DNA of 64,000 nucleotides from Balaenoptera acutorostrata (lineage: Eukaryota > Chordata > Mammalia > Artiodactyla > Balaenopteridae), in NCBI RefSeq assembly GCF_949987535.1, contig NC_080067.1, positions 45,568,910-45,632,909 of the forward strand, written 5' to 3'. The notes under the pieces were generated by a model. The model was not told where the DNA came from, did no database searches, and saw only the letters and a program-made list of their open reading frames with translations. Made by a program: the position numbers and the translations under genes. Below are positions 1 through 12,274 of the stretch, piece after piece. Positions within the stretch are counted from its first letter, which is position 1. Every line of letters begins with the position of its first letter.

Positions 1-379
1 GTTGATCCAATGGATTATCTTAAGATACACAGAGAGGGAATGCCCCCATCATTCTCCAACCTTCCCTGTCATTGTTACCTACTGGAAGTTCAGCCAATCC
101 TCTGCATTCATTGTGAAGTTTAGCACTTGCTCCTCCCCTTCCTTTCTTTCCAAACTCTTGTTCTCACCTGGGAGATTTCCTTGTGCTGGTGTGTGGCTCT
201 TCCAACACCTCACATCTGCAATGCTAATCGTCTGCACCTTCACGCCCTTTCAGCAGCCCACTATCCTATCCCTTGATTTAAATGGTTTCTTACATGATGC
301 AAATCTCTATCTGCTTACTGTCTAGCACTTTGGCTAAGGCCTTCAGGTTATGTTTTGATACAGAATTTACTTTTTCTCA

Positions 380-950
380 ACATCAGTCAACACATAAAAC
401 ACATGTATAATCCAGCCATTTCTGGCTTAAAATCTTTCAGGTCTCTCTCTGAACTTCAAATTCAAGTCCAGTAACCTTCACATCCAGTTCATGCTTTCCC
501 ACCATTTCCAGCCTCTTTCTCTACCATCCTCCAATATTCACTCTCTTTTCCAGTTATATTAAAGTGTCTCATTTGTGAGTAACAGATCATGCTTTCTTAA
601 CCTCTCTAAACTTTGACCATAGTGTTCTCTGAGATTCAGATGTCCTTCTGTCATTCGGCCTCCGGAGGACTTCAGCAACTTTTGTTTATACCTCAAGATT
701 CAATTCAAGCATCACTCCTTTTGGAGGACTTCCCTGAGCTGTTCACATTGAGTTAAATGCCCCTGCCAATACTTTTTTCCATTACGCTCTTTGACTACAC
801 CCACCCTAATACTCTGAAACCCAACTGTAATCACTGATGTTCTTCTTTTCCTTTCTAGACTGTGAGCTGTTTGACCTCTTCCAACTCTTTCTTTCCAAAG
901 CCCAATCCAGTGCCTGGCACAGGTATTTCAATGAATGACTAACTGAATGA
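380..950 (+). repeat. L2 LINE, 3' end (sense)
   Basis: The text matches the remembered L2 3' region in order: a 'gaggacttccctgagc' segment, an 'agactgtgagct' segment, then 'agtgcctggcacag' near the end and a TGAATGA-rich tail. The copy is old and diverged. Confidence 0.65.
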
Positions 951-964
951 ACAGAGGAATGGAA

Positions 965-3640
965 AAATGAATGCTATTGTCTTCTTGAGGTAGCACCTCC
1001 CTACCCAAGGGCCTTCTCTAGAGGTCTGGGTCAATGCTCTTGGTCCTGGGCAGCCCCTTCAGGCTTTGCCTCCTAACTGCCTTCTTCAACCTACCTGACC
1101 CACCTGGTTCTAGCTGTAACCCAACTGTCCCTTTCTCTACTGAGTCCTTCATACTTGGTGCTCCATCTAGACAAGTGTTGCCCAAAGTGTGATACCCAAT
1201 AATTTTTAGGTGATACTCAGACAAATGTATTTTGACAGTCTTGTATTTACATTCATATATCTGGCAGCAGAGAATGAGCACATAAAACCTGTAATTTCAT
1301 AGAGAATATTGCTCAGGATGAGACAAATGTAGTAGTGCCATGGTAATCAACTTTACCTGGACCTCATAAATCAGGGGTGGGATGCTCAGGTATAATCATA
1401 AGTGTTCCAAGCCCTCAATAACTGAACCATTAGAAGCACAGACAGCCAGGACTCACACCAATAGGGAAGAACTCCCATTCACTGAATTCTCCAGGCACCT
1501 CTGTTTTATTCAGTGATATGTTGAAATATCACTTCCTGAAGTTGAGTATGTATATATACATTTAAATAATACAGATAAAACAGTAAATATCTTTTGAGCT
1601 ATCTAAATATATCCTCATGGGAGTTCAGCTTTTTAGTGGGTTAATATAGAAACTGACAGATTTGTCTCATTGATGTAGATCCTCATCTTTGTCTGAAACT
1701 ATCAATTAGGATTTCTAGCTATTTTGATCCAAAAGTTCCATTGTCATCAACAAGAAACTTATATTCAGCCATACATTTTATACATTTTGATTTATTATAT
1801 TTTTCATTTTTCATTTCTAAAAGTTTAATAACTTTGTTTTTTATAGAATTTACTATATTTCATCAAATCTAATATACCACTGATAAGTAAAACACATCAT
1901 TATTTCATGTGCTACTAAAATATGATGATGCCAATTACAATTGCAAGATGCCATTGATTCTAAGATACATCCAAATTTCAGAGGTGTTAAATTATTTTTA
2001 AAATTGATAAAATGTAGTTTGTGTACACTTCACTTCTATTTTAGCAGATAATACTTATATTCCATTTATCATAGTGATATAAAGCTTCCCCTTCGAATGA
2101 ATTTAATTTAAAAACAATTCATTTAAAGAAAAATATTATGTAAATAGGAGTAGAGGTGGTATACAGTATGGCAAAATCCTGGCGGTGGTAGCCAAGTGAC
2201 TGTGACTTGGACAGAAAACCTAGACCCAGATACTGCCCCTTGCCCTACCTGCCAGCTCAGGCCAACCCGACCACCCTCCAGCACTGTGCCCAGATCCACC
2301 TGAGGGAGAGCCTGGGTCCTCCACTGAGAATGGGAGAGGAGTTTGAGGTGATCCCTATGCTCAGGTTGAGGAATATGGCTATCATTCATTCAAGGTATTT
2401 TATGAGAGTGAAAAGAAATTCCTAGGAAGTAGACTCATTATAGGTACTGGAATAATGTGGACTTGCCTCTATTTAAATAACAGCATACTCGGAGGTTTCT
2501 GTTTTGTTTTCTTTTGAACCCAAGAAATAAGTAAGGAGGGGAAAAGGGCACTTTAGTCTCTGTTGCTTGGCAATTTATTCACTGATCATGGCTACCTAAA
2601 CCCTAAACACTCAGTTTCAGTGATTATCAAACGAAAGAATGGTCAACTTAGTTCTTCATAATAGATTTATCAGTTGAGAATAACTATGAATAACTTGAAG
2701 CAAAATGTATTTCATTGAGAGAGTAGAGAAGTAGCTGATTTCCTTATTTCAGAATAGGAAAAGTGAAGAGAAATCACTTTAGAGGGAGGAGGGGAAAATG
2801 GTTAAGTTTCCATTGGGGAAACTCTATGCTTTGTGCAGCATCTACCTGGCTATTGCAGGAGATTTGTGTTCATCATGCTTCCAGCTCTCACTCTGTGCTA
2901 GATCCAACCCTTGGACTGCTGTGCACATTTCTCTGAGAGCTATGCACAGAAAGAACCCTATGATTTACTCAGTGCTTATTTTTGAAGGTTATTATGAATC
3001 ATTAACCAGATGCAATAGTGCACGAGGTCACAAACCATATAGGCGCTACGGCTTGCCTGTTTTTGCAAACTTGATTTTGAAGTTTTTAATGTAGGTGTAA
3101 TTGAGAAGATAAATTGAATACATATGCATATTCCAATAAAGGTATTCTTCCGAGTCAGCAAATAATCACATCATAGTAAGCATCAATGAACCCATTACAG
3201 TATAATAAAATGGGAAAGTCTTATAATAAAAGATTATTTATAGCCTATTGGTTATTAGTATAATTTTTAAAATGTAATCAGAAACAATTAGCAAAATTGA
3301 TAATATTGGAGATGCAGCTGTTTCTACTCACTAGCACAAATAATACTAGCAATAATTCTATATAGTAATATCAATTGAAAGCTAAATCTCTTCCAAGTTC
3401 TTTGTTTATCCTTATGGGTGTTTTTGTTTATCAGATCATTGCTGCATATTTTATAAGAACTACTTCCTGGTATTCATAAAAGTTACTGACATCATACAGT
3501 AAATTTTGAAATTTATTCTAATTTTTGCAATTAGAATAAAATTTTAAGAATAATCCAGTCCTGTATCCTTTCTCCAAGCAGATGTAGTGGTCAGAAAGCC
3601 AAATATATTTAGAAAGTAGAATCACTGGGATTTGGTATCT
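965..3640. other. Unassigned AT-rich sequence
   Basis: No gene or confidently named repeat was seen. The stretch is AT-rich, with one GC-richer patch at about 2180-2370 that carries short open frames on both strands; that patch is discussed as a finding. Confidence 0.5.
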
Positions 3641-4030
3641 TAGGTCAGGTTCCCTAGAAGCAGAGCCTGAGACAGGGATTTGGGTGCAGGTGGTTTATTA
3701 AGGGATAGGCCTGTAAGGAAGTGAGAGAAGCAGGATGGGACAGGAGAAATGTCAAGTAGGATGTGAATCAGATGGTCTTTCCATGGCCTGATGAAGGTGG
3801 AGGGATAAATTGCACTGTAGAGGATAGCTGTGAGCCTTCATAAGCCAATATTCACAGCAGCTGGGGGGTGGGTGTAGTGGCCAGGAACAGGGATCTGCTT
3901 GGAATACTAACAGCAGTAAATACATCATCTGGTGACTGGAGGCAAGGCCCAGGTGGGGAGGGACAAAGATGGCTCCCAGGTTTGTGGCTTGAACAAGTGA
4001 ATAGATTCTTGTATATAACAGCAACACTCC
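3640..4030 (-). repeat. Ancient interspersed repeat, probably LTR-like
   Basis: The stretch beginning near 'aggttccctagaagcagagcctgagacaggg', read in part, resembles a common mammalian repeat type. It continues as GC-richer text with 'ggctcccaggtttgtggc' near 3970. I cannot name the family. The open frame on the minus strand here has no other support. Confidence 0.4.
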
Positions 4031-4344
4031 CCTAATAGTACCAAAAATCTAAGATTATAGAATTGTGAAAAGATTCTTCATTTTACAAGTAAAGAAATTT
4101 TCCTTTAGCTTTTACTTTCTAGGTAAAAATAACAACTTCTTGACATATTTGCATAGGATCAGTTTTCCATTTAAAAATATATAAACTTTTAAAAAATGTT
4201 TGCTCTTTTAGAACTTTTCCATTTATTCTGCTTCCTGTTGAAAATAGATCCCAACCAGTTCTAGGACTCTAATAATTGAAGATTCACCTAGGTTCAATCC
4301 CAGTATTATGTTAGCTTTTAATGAAAAAGTAGTTATGTGTTGTT

Positions 4345-4565
4345 CTTATGTATTCATCCTCTACCCCAGAGGTCATCGAACTATGGTCTGTGGGCCACAT
4401 CCAGCCTGCAGTTTCGTTTTGTATGGCCAGAGAACTAAGAGTTTTTACATTTTTAAAAGGTTACTTAGGAAAAAAAAAAGAATATTCAACATGACTGTAT
4501 GACTCACAAAGTCAAAAACATTTACTACTTAGCCATTCACAAAAAACGTTTGCCGGCGCCTACTT
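4345..4565. repeat. hAT-type nonautonomous DNA transposon relic
   Basis: The segment starting 'ggtctgtgggccacatcc' and ending near 'aaacgtttgccggc' resembles the widespread mammalian MER-class element built around a 'gggccaaatccggccc' core and a 'gtttgccgacccctg' end. It is diverged, and I have not settled the exact subfamily. Confidence 0.5.
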
Positions 4566-4799
4566 CCCATTCATTAGGACCTCAAACTTTTTTCAGAAGT
4601 GTGCTGACTCAATCTATATTTTAAAGGAAAATTTGATATTCAGAAAGTTTAAATTAATAAGTGATTTATGGAACCATAAAATTATTTGTTTTATAAAAGG
4701 ATTCATCACAGAATATATATACATTCTAGCCCATCTGAAAAATTATCTTAATGGACTTCTTTAACAAATTTAGAATCATTCATTTTATAAAATAAATAT

Positions 4800-5235
4800 G
4801 CATAATTTGTTCTCTGTTTTATAAAATATTCCCACCTGTTTTGTGATGATCGTAAAGAAATTGAAAAATACAAATAGATACAAAGGTTTAAAAATCACCT
4901 GTAATTTTGCCACCCAGAGTTAACCACTGTTAACATTTGGCTACATCTTTTTCTAGGCATATAACCATTTAATTTTTAAAATGTGGATCACATTGTATGT
5001 ATAATAATATACCCTCTTTTATTCATTTAATGTTATAATTTTCAAAAGCATCTTATTTGACTGCATTTATTCCACAGACTGAATATGTCACAATTTATTT
5101 AAATGTCTTCCCATTTTTTGACATTTAGGTTGAAGCTAATTTTTCACTATCGTAAATTCCACAATGAGCATCTTTATGCATAAATCTAGATCCTCATTTC
5201 TGTGTCCTTAGGCTACACTTTTAAAAGAGTAACTA
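4800..5235 (-). repeat. Old L1 LINE fragment, part 1 (antisense)
   Basis: It carries the typical antisense L1 3' text ('ttaaccactgttaacatttgg', then 'aatgagcatctttatgcataaat' and 'ccttagg'). The same element resumes at 6369, so an L2-type sequence appears to split it. Confidence 0.6.
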
Positions 5236-5239
5236 TTGT

Positions 5240-6368
5240 CTCTCTTCCCATTCTGTTCCTTGTCTTCCTTATAAACACATTCTTCTTCCTCCTAGATCTA
5301 TACATGATAGGGCTCCTCAGGGCTAGAGACTTGGCCTTCTCTTCTCACTCTGTCTCCAGAGGATGTCACCTATACCCAAGCCTTCAAATACCATCTATAT
5401 GCTGAGACTCCCATGTTTACATCACTAGCCCCAGATCATTCTTCTAAGCTCCAGACCTATATATCCAAATACCTTCATGTCATCTCCACTTGTATGTCTT
5501 ATACCACCTCAAACAGAAAATGTCCAAAAAGGAGTCAATATTTCCCTTCCTTCTGCTCCCCTGCCCAAACTCCCTCCTCCTAATTGCCCAATTCAGTAGA
5601 GAGACATCACCTTTCCACTAAGTTCCCTACAATAACAACCTGGAAACCATCAGTGACATCTCTCTCTCCCTCACCACCCCCATCTATTCAGTCTCCAGGC
5701 CCTGTTGAGTCTACAATCTAAATATATCTTTAATATTTCTATTTCGCTCCATCTCCCCAACTCTCACCTAAGCCACAGCCATCTCTTTCCTGGACCACTA
5801 TATTTGCTTCCTAATCAGTCTCTCTGCATCCACTCTTGTCCTGCTCTAGCCTCTCCCCACGCAATTCTCCACCATGGTGAAAGTTTCTAAAATGTCAGTC
5901 TGCTTTTACAACCCCTAAGTAGCTGGTAGGATGAAGATCTTCATGGCAACCTCTCCTCACCTTTCCACTTTCATTTTGCCACTTTCCCTGAACTCTCTTG
6001 CTCCAACCTAGTGGTTTCCTTTCAGTTACTCAATTGTGTTAAGCTTTTTTCAGCCTCAAAACTTTGGCCAAGATGTTCCTTCTGCCTGTAAGACCCTTCC
6101 CTGCCTCTTCAGCTGACCAGTCCATCTCCTGACCCTCCCCCAGCACACAACACTACCTCCATGTGCCTCTCGGTGTCATATCTGTCTACTTTTTGGTACT
6201 TATTATAAATTGTAATCTAAATTGTTACATATTTTTTTCCTTTGTAATGTCTTTTTCTCCCCTACAATGAAGTTCCATTTTGGGGCAAATAGTATTTGTC
6301 TCTTTCACCTCTATATCTCCCAGTGCCTGGCATGTAATAGGTGCTCAATAAACATTTGTTGAATTAAC
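5240..6368 (+). repeat. L2 LINE, about 1.1 kb, sense, with 3' end
   Basis: A C/T-rich run with the L2 ORF2 and 3'UTR character ends in 'agtgcctggcatgtaatagg' and 'tgctcaataaacatttgttg', the recognisable L2 3' terminus. Matching landmarks upstream include 'ccatcagtgacatctctc' and 'ttccttctgcctgtaagacc'. It has no intact reading frame and lies between two pieces of one older-looking L1. Confidence 0.7.
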
Positions 6369-6720
6369 AGATCATGGAGTATGAACTTTGTAAAGACATT
6401 TAAAAGATATTATCACATAGTATTTCAGAAAGGTTGTATGAACCAATTTATAAGCCCACCAACAGTATATGAGTGTTCCTGCGATCACACCCATCCTGAC
6501 ACTGAGTGCTGTAGTTCTAAACAATTTTTAAACATTTTTACAGGCAAAATTTTACCTCATTATGATTGAAATTGCCTTTCTTTGATTACTAGTGAAGTTG
6601 AACACTTTACACAAATTGATAGCCTCTCATATATTTTCTGTGATTTTTAAAATTCATGACATGATGCTTTTATTGAACCATTTTTGTTACAATATTTTGG
6701 AAACTTATTTAGATTAATTA
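6369..6720 (-). repeat. Old L1 LINE fragment, part 2 (antisense)
   Basis: The text 'ttcagaaaggttgtatgaacc', 'cccaccaacagtatatgag' and 'ctttgattactagtgaag' is the classic antisense L1 ORF2-to-3'UTR segment. It continues logically from the piece ending near 5235. Confidence 0.65.
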
Positions 6721-8690
6721 TCTTTCTACCTATAAAACAGTGCCACCAAACCTGCTTCCTTCATCTGAAGGTCTGGACAGATCTAGGAAATACCCCTCCA
6801 CAAGGTTTATGTTTAGTCATTGATGATTTCCCCTTACCTGGGATGCTCATGTAATTTATCATGGAAACTGGGACACTTTTGAGAGTGAGGGAGGGTGCCA
6901 TTAACAATTATGCCAAGACAACAGGTATAAAGCAGGACTGTCCTGTACAAGCCAAGATGTTTGGTCTCTCTAACTCATTTTCATATAGACTTAGAACTCT
7001 AAGGATGTAGGGCTCAGAGCAGAGGTCCAAGTGGTGATCCAGGGATAAACTGAGGATAAATCTGCTTTTTGTTCTGGATTTTAACCCAGATGGCCCTGTG
7101 CTGTGCTGTTCAGTGATTCAGTGGCTCACCCTGTGACTTCCTGCTGTCCCTGCTGCCAACTTCACTCATTTACCTCACCTACCTGACCCTTGGAGGCATC
7201 TGATAATTTCATACAACTCTCCTTTCATGATGAGGCCAGTGGCCCAAAGAGCTACAGGGACCACCTTGCACATAAATGCAGAGCTGGTCAGAGGCAAAGC
7301 CAAGTCTCTTGGAAGAGTTCTCTCCTATCCCACCTCACCGCCTCCTTCTTCACTTTGAATGAATTCCTCCCGCTCACATTGCACTGACAATGCCAGCAGC
7401 TATTTTCTAATTTTAGAGTGCTTCCAAAGTTATGTCGAGAAGTGACCAGAATAGAGTTTTCACTTCCTAGAGCATCCTGCGAGGATGTTCCTCTTTGACA
7501 AGCATAACACATCAAAGTACAAGGCACGCACTTTCTGAGCACTTCGTCCCGTATCGGGTAATGTGCACGTGCGCTTCAGTTCCCATCACTTGTAACGCTT
7601 CCCTGAGCTCATGCAGTGCGTCTACAAGCTTTCCCAGCTTTTCCTAAACGTCTTTTTATGTAATTTATACCCTTCAATAAAGTTCAAAAAGTAAATTCAG
7701 AGTTGCTTGCAGACTTGCATTTTCAAGAATTGCGAGGAACTTACGGAAAGTAGAACCTGATGACAGAAAACTTCTGGAAGAAGATGGAGAGTTTAGACAA
7801 GTTGAATTTGTGTCAGTGCCATCCAGTCTGAGGTATGACTTGATTAGGAAAAGAACAGCAGCCTTCCTCTTCCAATCTTGTCAAGAGAGAACAAATTTCC
7901 TATCAGTGGAGTTCCTAATAGAGCCTACGTGTACTGCTGTGCACTGAACAACTCCAGGGGGCATCATTTACATTGCCATCTATGCGAATGGTGCCAAGTG
8001 GCCCCTCCTGGCAAGGACCTGTGGTGCAGTTCACAATCCTCCTGGCACTGTACAGGGCACATTCTGTGCGGCCATATGCTAAGGTCCTGACTGACATCCT
8101 CTGTGTGACTTTTCTCTGATAAAGATGCTGTCCCTTTGTCACAGTTAGAGTTGCTTTCTTCACCAATGCCTACAGATTTTTCAGGGTAATCTTCATTTCA
8201 AACATGCATTCACCTAGTTTCTGTAAGTGCTGTAGTATTTGTCAAGCCAAATGTCCTGGTTTCAGGTTTAGAAAATAGGTCATTGGAACTCTCTTTTAAG
8301 GGCTGAGTTTTGCCCACATTTTGCTATTTCATTTATATTGAGGAAAATGTAGGAAATAAATGCAATCTCATGGTTTGCTAGAGAATCAAAACATTTCAGA
8401 TAATGTTTTTTTAAAGTTTGTTTTCATTAAAATATAGCTCTATAAATGGAAGAAAGAAAAAAAATTATTTTAGGTGTGTATAGGATCCATCTCCAAAATA
8501 TCTACACATACAGACTAATAAGTTAAGATCAACCCATTTGCTCTGCAGAAATAAAGGAGAAACACCATGTATTCAACCTACCTAAGGGAGATAGACCTTG
8601 CTTTTGAACTAGTAGAGGAACCAACTTTGTATCTCCCAAGAAGGGAAGTGATAAAATGACGCAGAGACATTTCCAAAGGGTTTTTAAGCT
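6720..8690. other. Unassigned sequence; possible IQCJ 3' terminal region
   Basis: No named repeat was recognised. The stretch contains an acceptor-like site ending at 7089 and a canonical AATAAA at 7676-7681, about 9.4 kb upstream of the SCHIP1 exon (about 6.2 kb without the L1 insertion). It also has a stop-free stretch from about 7680 to 7946. No protein here was recognised. Confidence 0.3.
7676..7681 (+). terminator. Candidate polyadenylation signal AATAAA
   Basis: A canonical hexamer is followed about 20-40 bases later by a GT-rich stretch. Its position relative to SCHIP1 roughly fits where IQCJ ends in other mammals. AATAAA also occurs often by chance in AT-rich DNA, so this is tentative. 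Confidence 0.25.
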
Positions 8691-8694
8691 GGAA

Positions 8695-8880
8695 GAAGCC
8701 TTTTAGTGCATTCACTTATTCATTCATTCAATTAATTCTTACTATTTGCTTAACACCCTGATCATGAAATCCAGCCCCTTCATGAGGAAACTGAGGTCAC
8801 AAAGGTGGTTAGAGACAGGGCTGGAAAGAAAGCCCAGATGTTCTGTATCAAGGACACTTCACCCCATAGTCCTGTTAAAT
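8695..8880 (-). repeat. MIR-type SINE relic (antisense)
   Basis: It contains the antisense MIR hallmark 'gaggaaactgaggtcacaaagg', followed by text consistent with the MIR core. It is old and diverged. Confidence 0.5.
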
Positions 8881-9072
8881 ATTCCCATGTAGTTACACTC
8901 AGGTGGTGAAATAGGAGAGCATCTGTGTACTGCGTGTGACTTGCATGTAATTCATGTAATAAAGATAAAATATAAACCCCTCTGCCAGCCATTTCTTTAT
9001 TACTCTAAATGCCACAACTTAGAGAAAGTTCAGCATTAGGGCTAATATCTTCAGAATTCGTTTGGGAATTTT

Positions 9073-9089
9073 GCAAATATAGTAAATCT
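9073..9089. repeat. Target-site duplication, left copy (L1)
   Basis: These 17 bp, gcaaatatagtaaatct, recur at 12258-12274 with one mismatch and define the L1 insertion. Confidence 0.85.
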
Positions 9090-12000
9090 TTTTTTTTTTA
9101 ACATCTTTATTGGACTATAATTGTTTTACAATGGTGTGTTAGTTTCTGCTGTATAACAAAGTGAATCAGCTATACATATACATATATCCCCATATCTCCT
9201 CCCTCTTGCGTCTCCCTCCCACCTTCCCTATCCCAGCCTTCTAGGTGGTCACAAAGCACCGAGCTGATCTCTCTGTGCTATACGGCTGCTTCCCACTAGC
9301 TATCTATTTTATATTTGGTAGTGTATATATGTCCATGCCACTCTCTCACTTCGTCCCAGCTTGCCCTTCCCCCTCCCCATGTCCTCAAGTCCATTCTCTA
9401 CGTCTGCATCTTTATTCCTGTCCTGCCCCTATGTTCTTCAGAAACTTTTTAAATTTTTTTTTAGATTCCATATACATGTGTTAGCATACGGTATTTGTTT
9501 TTCTCTTTCTGACTTACTTCACTCTGTATGACAGACTCTAGATCCATCCACCACACTACAAATAACTAAATTTCATTTATTTTTATGGCTGAGTAATATT
9601 CCATTGTATATATGTGCCACATCTTCCTTATCCATTCATCTGTTAATGGACACTTAGGTTGCTTCCATGTCCTGGCTACTGTAAATAGAGCTGCACTGAA
9701 CACTGCGGTACATGACTCTGTTTGAACTATGGTTTTCTCAGGGTATATGCCCAGTAGTGGGATTGCTGGGTCGTATGGTAGTTCTATTTTTAGTTTTTTA
9801 AGGAACCTCCATACTGTTCTCCATAGTGGCTGTATCAACTTACATTCCCACCAACAGTGCAAGAGGGTTCCCTTTTCTCCACACCCTCTCCAGCATTTAT
9901 TGTTTCTAGATTTTTTGATGATGGCCATTCTGACTGGTGTGAGGTGATACCACATTGTAGTTTTGATTTGCATTTCTCTGATAATTAGTGATGTTGAGCG
10001 TCCTTTCATGTGTTTGTTGGCAATCTGTATATCTTCTTTGGAGAAATGTCTATTTAGGTCTTCTGCCCATTTTTGGATTGGGTTGTTTTTTTTGATATTG
10101 AGCTGCATGAGTTGCTTGTATGTTTTGGAGATTAATCCTTTGTCAGCTGCTTCGTTTGCAAATATTTTCTCCCATTCTGAGGGTTGTCTTTTTGTCTTGT
10201 TTATGATTTCCTTTGTTGTGCAAAAGCTTTTAAGTTTCATTAGGTCTCATTTGTTTATTTTTGTTTTTATTTCCATTTCTCTAGGAGGTGGGTCAAAAAG
10301 GATCTTGCTGTGATTTATGTCATAGAGTGTTCTGCCTTCTGCCTATGTTTTCCTCTAAGAGTTTTATCATGTCTGGCCTTACATTTAGGTCTTTAATCCA
10401 TTTTGAATTTATTTTTGTGTATGGTGTTAGGGAGTGTTCTAATTTTATTCTTTTACATGTAGCTGTCCAGTTTTCCCAGCACCACTTATTGAAGAAGCTG
10501 TCTTTTCTCCAATGTATATTCTTGCCTCCTTTATCAAAGATAAGGTGACCGTATGTGCATGGGTTTATCTCTGGGCTTTCTATCCTGTTCCATTGATCTA
10601 TATTTCTGTTTTTGTGCGAGTACCATACTGTCTTGATTACTGTAGCTTTGTAGTAGAGTCTGAAGTCAGGGAGCCTGATTCCTCCAGCTCCGTTTTTCAT
10701 TCTCAAGATTGCTTTGGCTATTCGGGGTCTTTTGTGTTTCCATACAAATTGTGAAATTTTTTGTTCTAGTTCTGTGAAAAATGCCATTGGTAGTTTGGTA
10801 GGGATTGTATTGAATCTGTAGATTGCTTTGGGTAGTATAGTCATTTTCACAATTTTGATTCTTCCAATCCAAAAATATGGTATATCTCTCCCTCTGTTTG
10901 TATCATCTTTAATTTCTTTCATCAGTGTCTTATAGTTTTCTGCATACAGGTCTTTTGTCTCCTTAGGTAGGTTTATTCCTAGGTATTTTATTCTTTTTGT
11001 TTCAATGGTAAATGGGAGTGTTTGCATAATTTCTCTTTCAGGTTTTTCATCATTAGTGTATAGGAATGCAAGAGATTTCTGTGCATTAATTTTGTATCCT
11101 GCTACTTTACCAAATTCATTGATTAGCTCTAGTAGTTTTCTGGTAGCATCTTTAGGATTCTCTATGTATAGTATCATGTCATCTGCAAACAGTGACAGCT
11201 TTACTTCTTCTTTTCAGATTTGTATTCCTTTCATTTCTTTTTCTTCTCTGATTGCTGTGGCTAAAACTTCCAAAACTATCTTGAATAACAGTGGTGAGAG
11301 TGGACAACCTTGTCTTGTTCCTAATCTTAGAGGAAATGGTTTCAAGTTTTCACCATTGAGAACGATGTTGGCTGTGGGTTTGTCATATATGGCCTTTATT
11401 ATGTTGAGGTAAGTTCCTTCTATGCCTACTTCTGGAGGGTTTTTATCATAAATTGGTGTTGAATTTTGTCGAAAGCTTTTTCTGCATCTATTGTGATGAT
11501 CATATGATTTTTCTCCTTCAGTTTGTTAATATGGTTTATCACACTGATTGATTTGCATATATTGAAGAATCCTTGCATTCCTGGGATAAACCCCACTTGA
11601 TCATGGTGTATGATCCTTTTCATGTGCTGTTGGATTCTGTTTGCTAGTATTTTATTGAGGATTTTGCATCTATGTTCATCAGTGATATTGGCCTGTAGTT
11701 TTCTTTCTTTGTGACATCTTTGTCTGGTTTTGGTATCAGGGTGATGGTGGCCTCGTAGAATGAGTTTGGGAGTGTTCCTCCCTCTGCTATATTTTGGAAG
11801 AGTTTGAGAAGGATAGGTGTTAGCTTTTCTCTAAATGTATGATAGAATTCACCTGTGAAGCCATCTGGTCCTGGGCTTTTGTTTGTTGGCAGAGTTTTAA
11901 TCACAGTCTCAATTTCAGTGCTTGTGATTGGTCTGTTTATATTTTCTATTTCTTCCAGGTTCAGTCTCAGAAGGTTGTGCTTTTCTAAGAATTTGTCCAT

Positions 12001-12257
12001 TTCTTCCAGGTTGTCCATTTTATTGACATATAGTTGCCTCTAGTAATCTCTCATGATCCTTTGTATTTCTGCAGTGTCAGTTGCTACTTCTCCTTTTTCA
12101 TTTCTAATTCTATTGGTTTGAGTCTTCTCCCTTTTTTTCTTTCTTTTTTTTTTCCCCCTTTTTTTCTTGATGAGTCTGGCTAATGGTTTATCAATTTTGT
12201 TTATCTTCTCAAAGAACCAGCTTTTAGTTTTATTGATCTTTGCTATTGTTTCCTTCA
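9090..12257 (-). mobile_element. 5'-truncated L1 retrotransposon, broken ORF2
   Basis: This 3.2-kb antisense L1 has a T-run at its 3' end (9089-9099) and is flanked by a 17-bp target-site duplication (9073-9089 and 12258-12274, 16/17 identical). On the minus strand it encodes the C-terminal two thirds of ORF2. Reverse-transcriptase landmarks include the [10 protein letters not shown] region and the FADD catalytic box at 11178-11189. The C-terminal cysteine-type region and the MEYYSAIK ending follow, at about 9570-9600. ORF2 is split into at least five open pieces; for example, a TGA falls shortly before the FADD box. The element is dead. The 3'UTR is at about 9100-9560. ORF1, the endonuclease domain and the 5' end are missing. 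Confidence 0.93.
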
Positions 12258-12274
12258 GCAAATATAATAAATCT
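12258..12274. repeat. Target-site duplication, right copy (L1)
   Basis: The sequence gcaaatataataaatct is the partner of 9073-9089. It ends in a TCTTTT-type context typical of L1 endonuclease cleavage. Confidence 0.85.

Noticed and set aside
9566..11177. Two long minus-strand frames (224 and 285 codons) as host genes
   Set aside because: They are pieces of L1 ORF2 inside an insertion with target-site duplications, not host genes.
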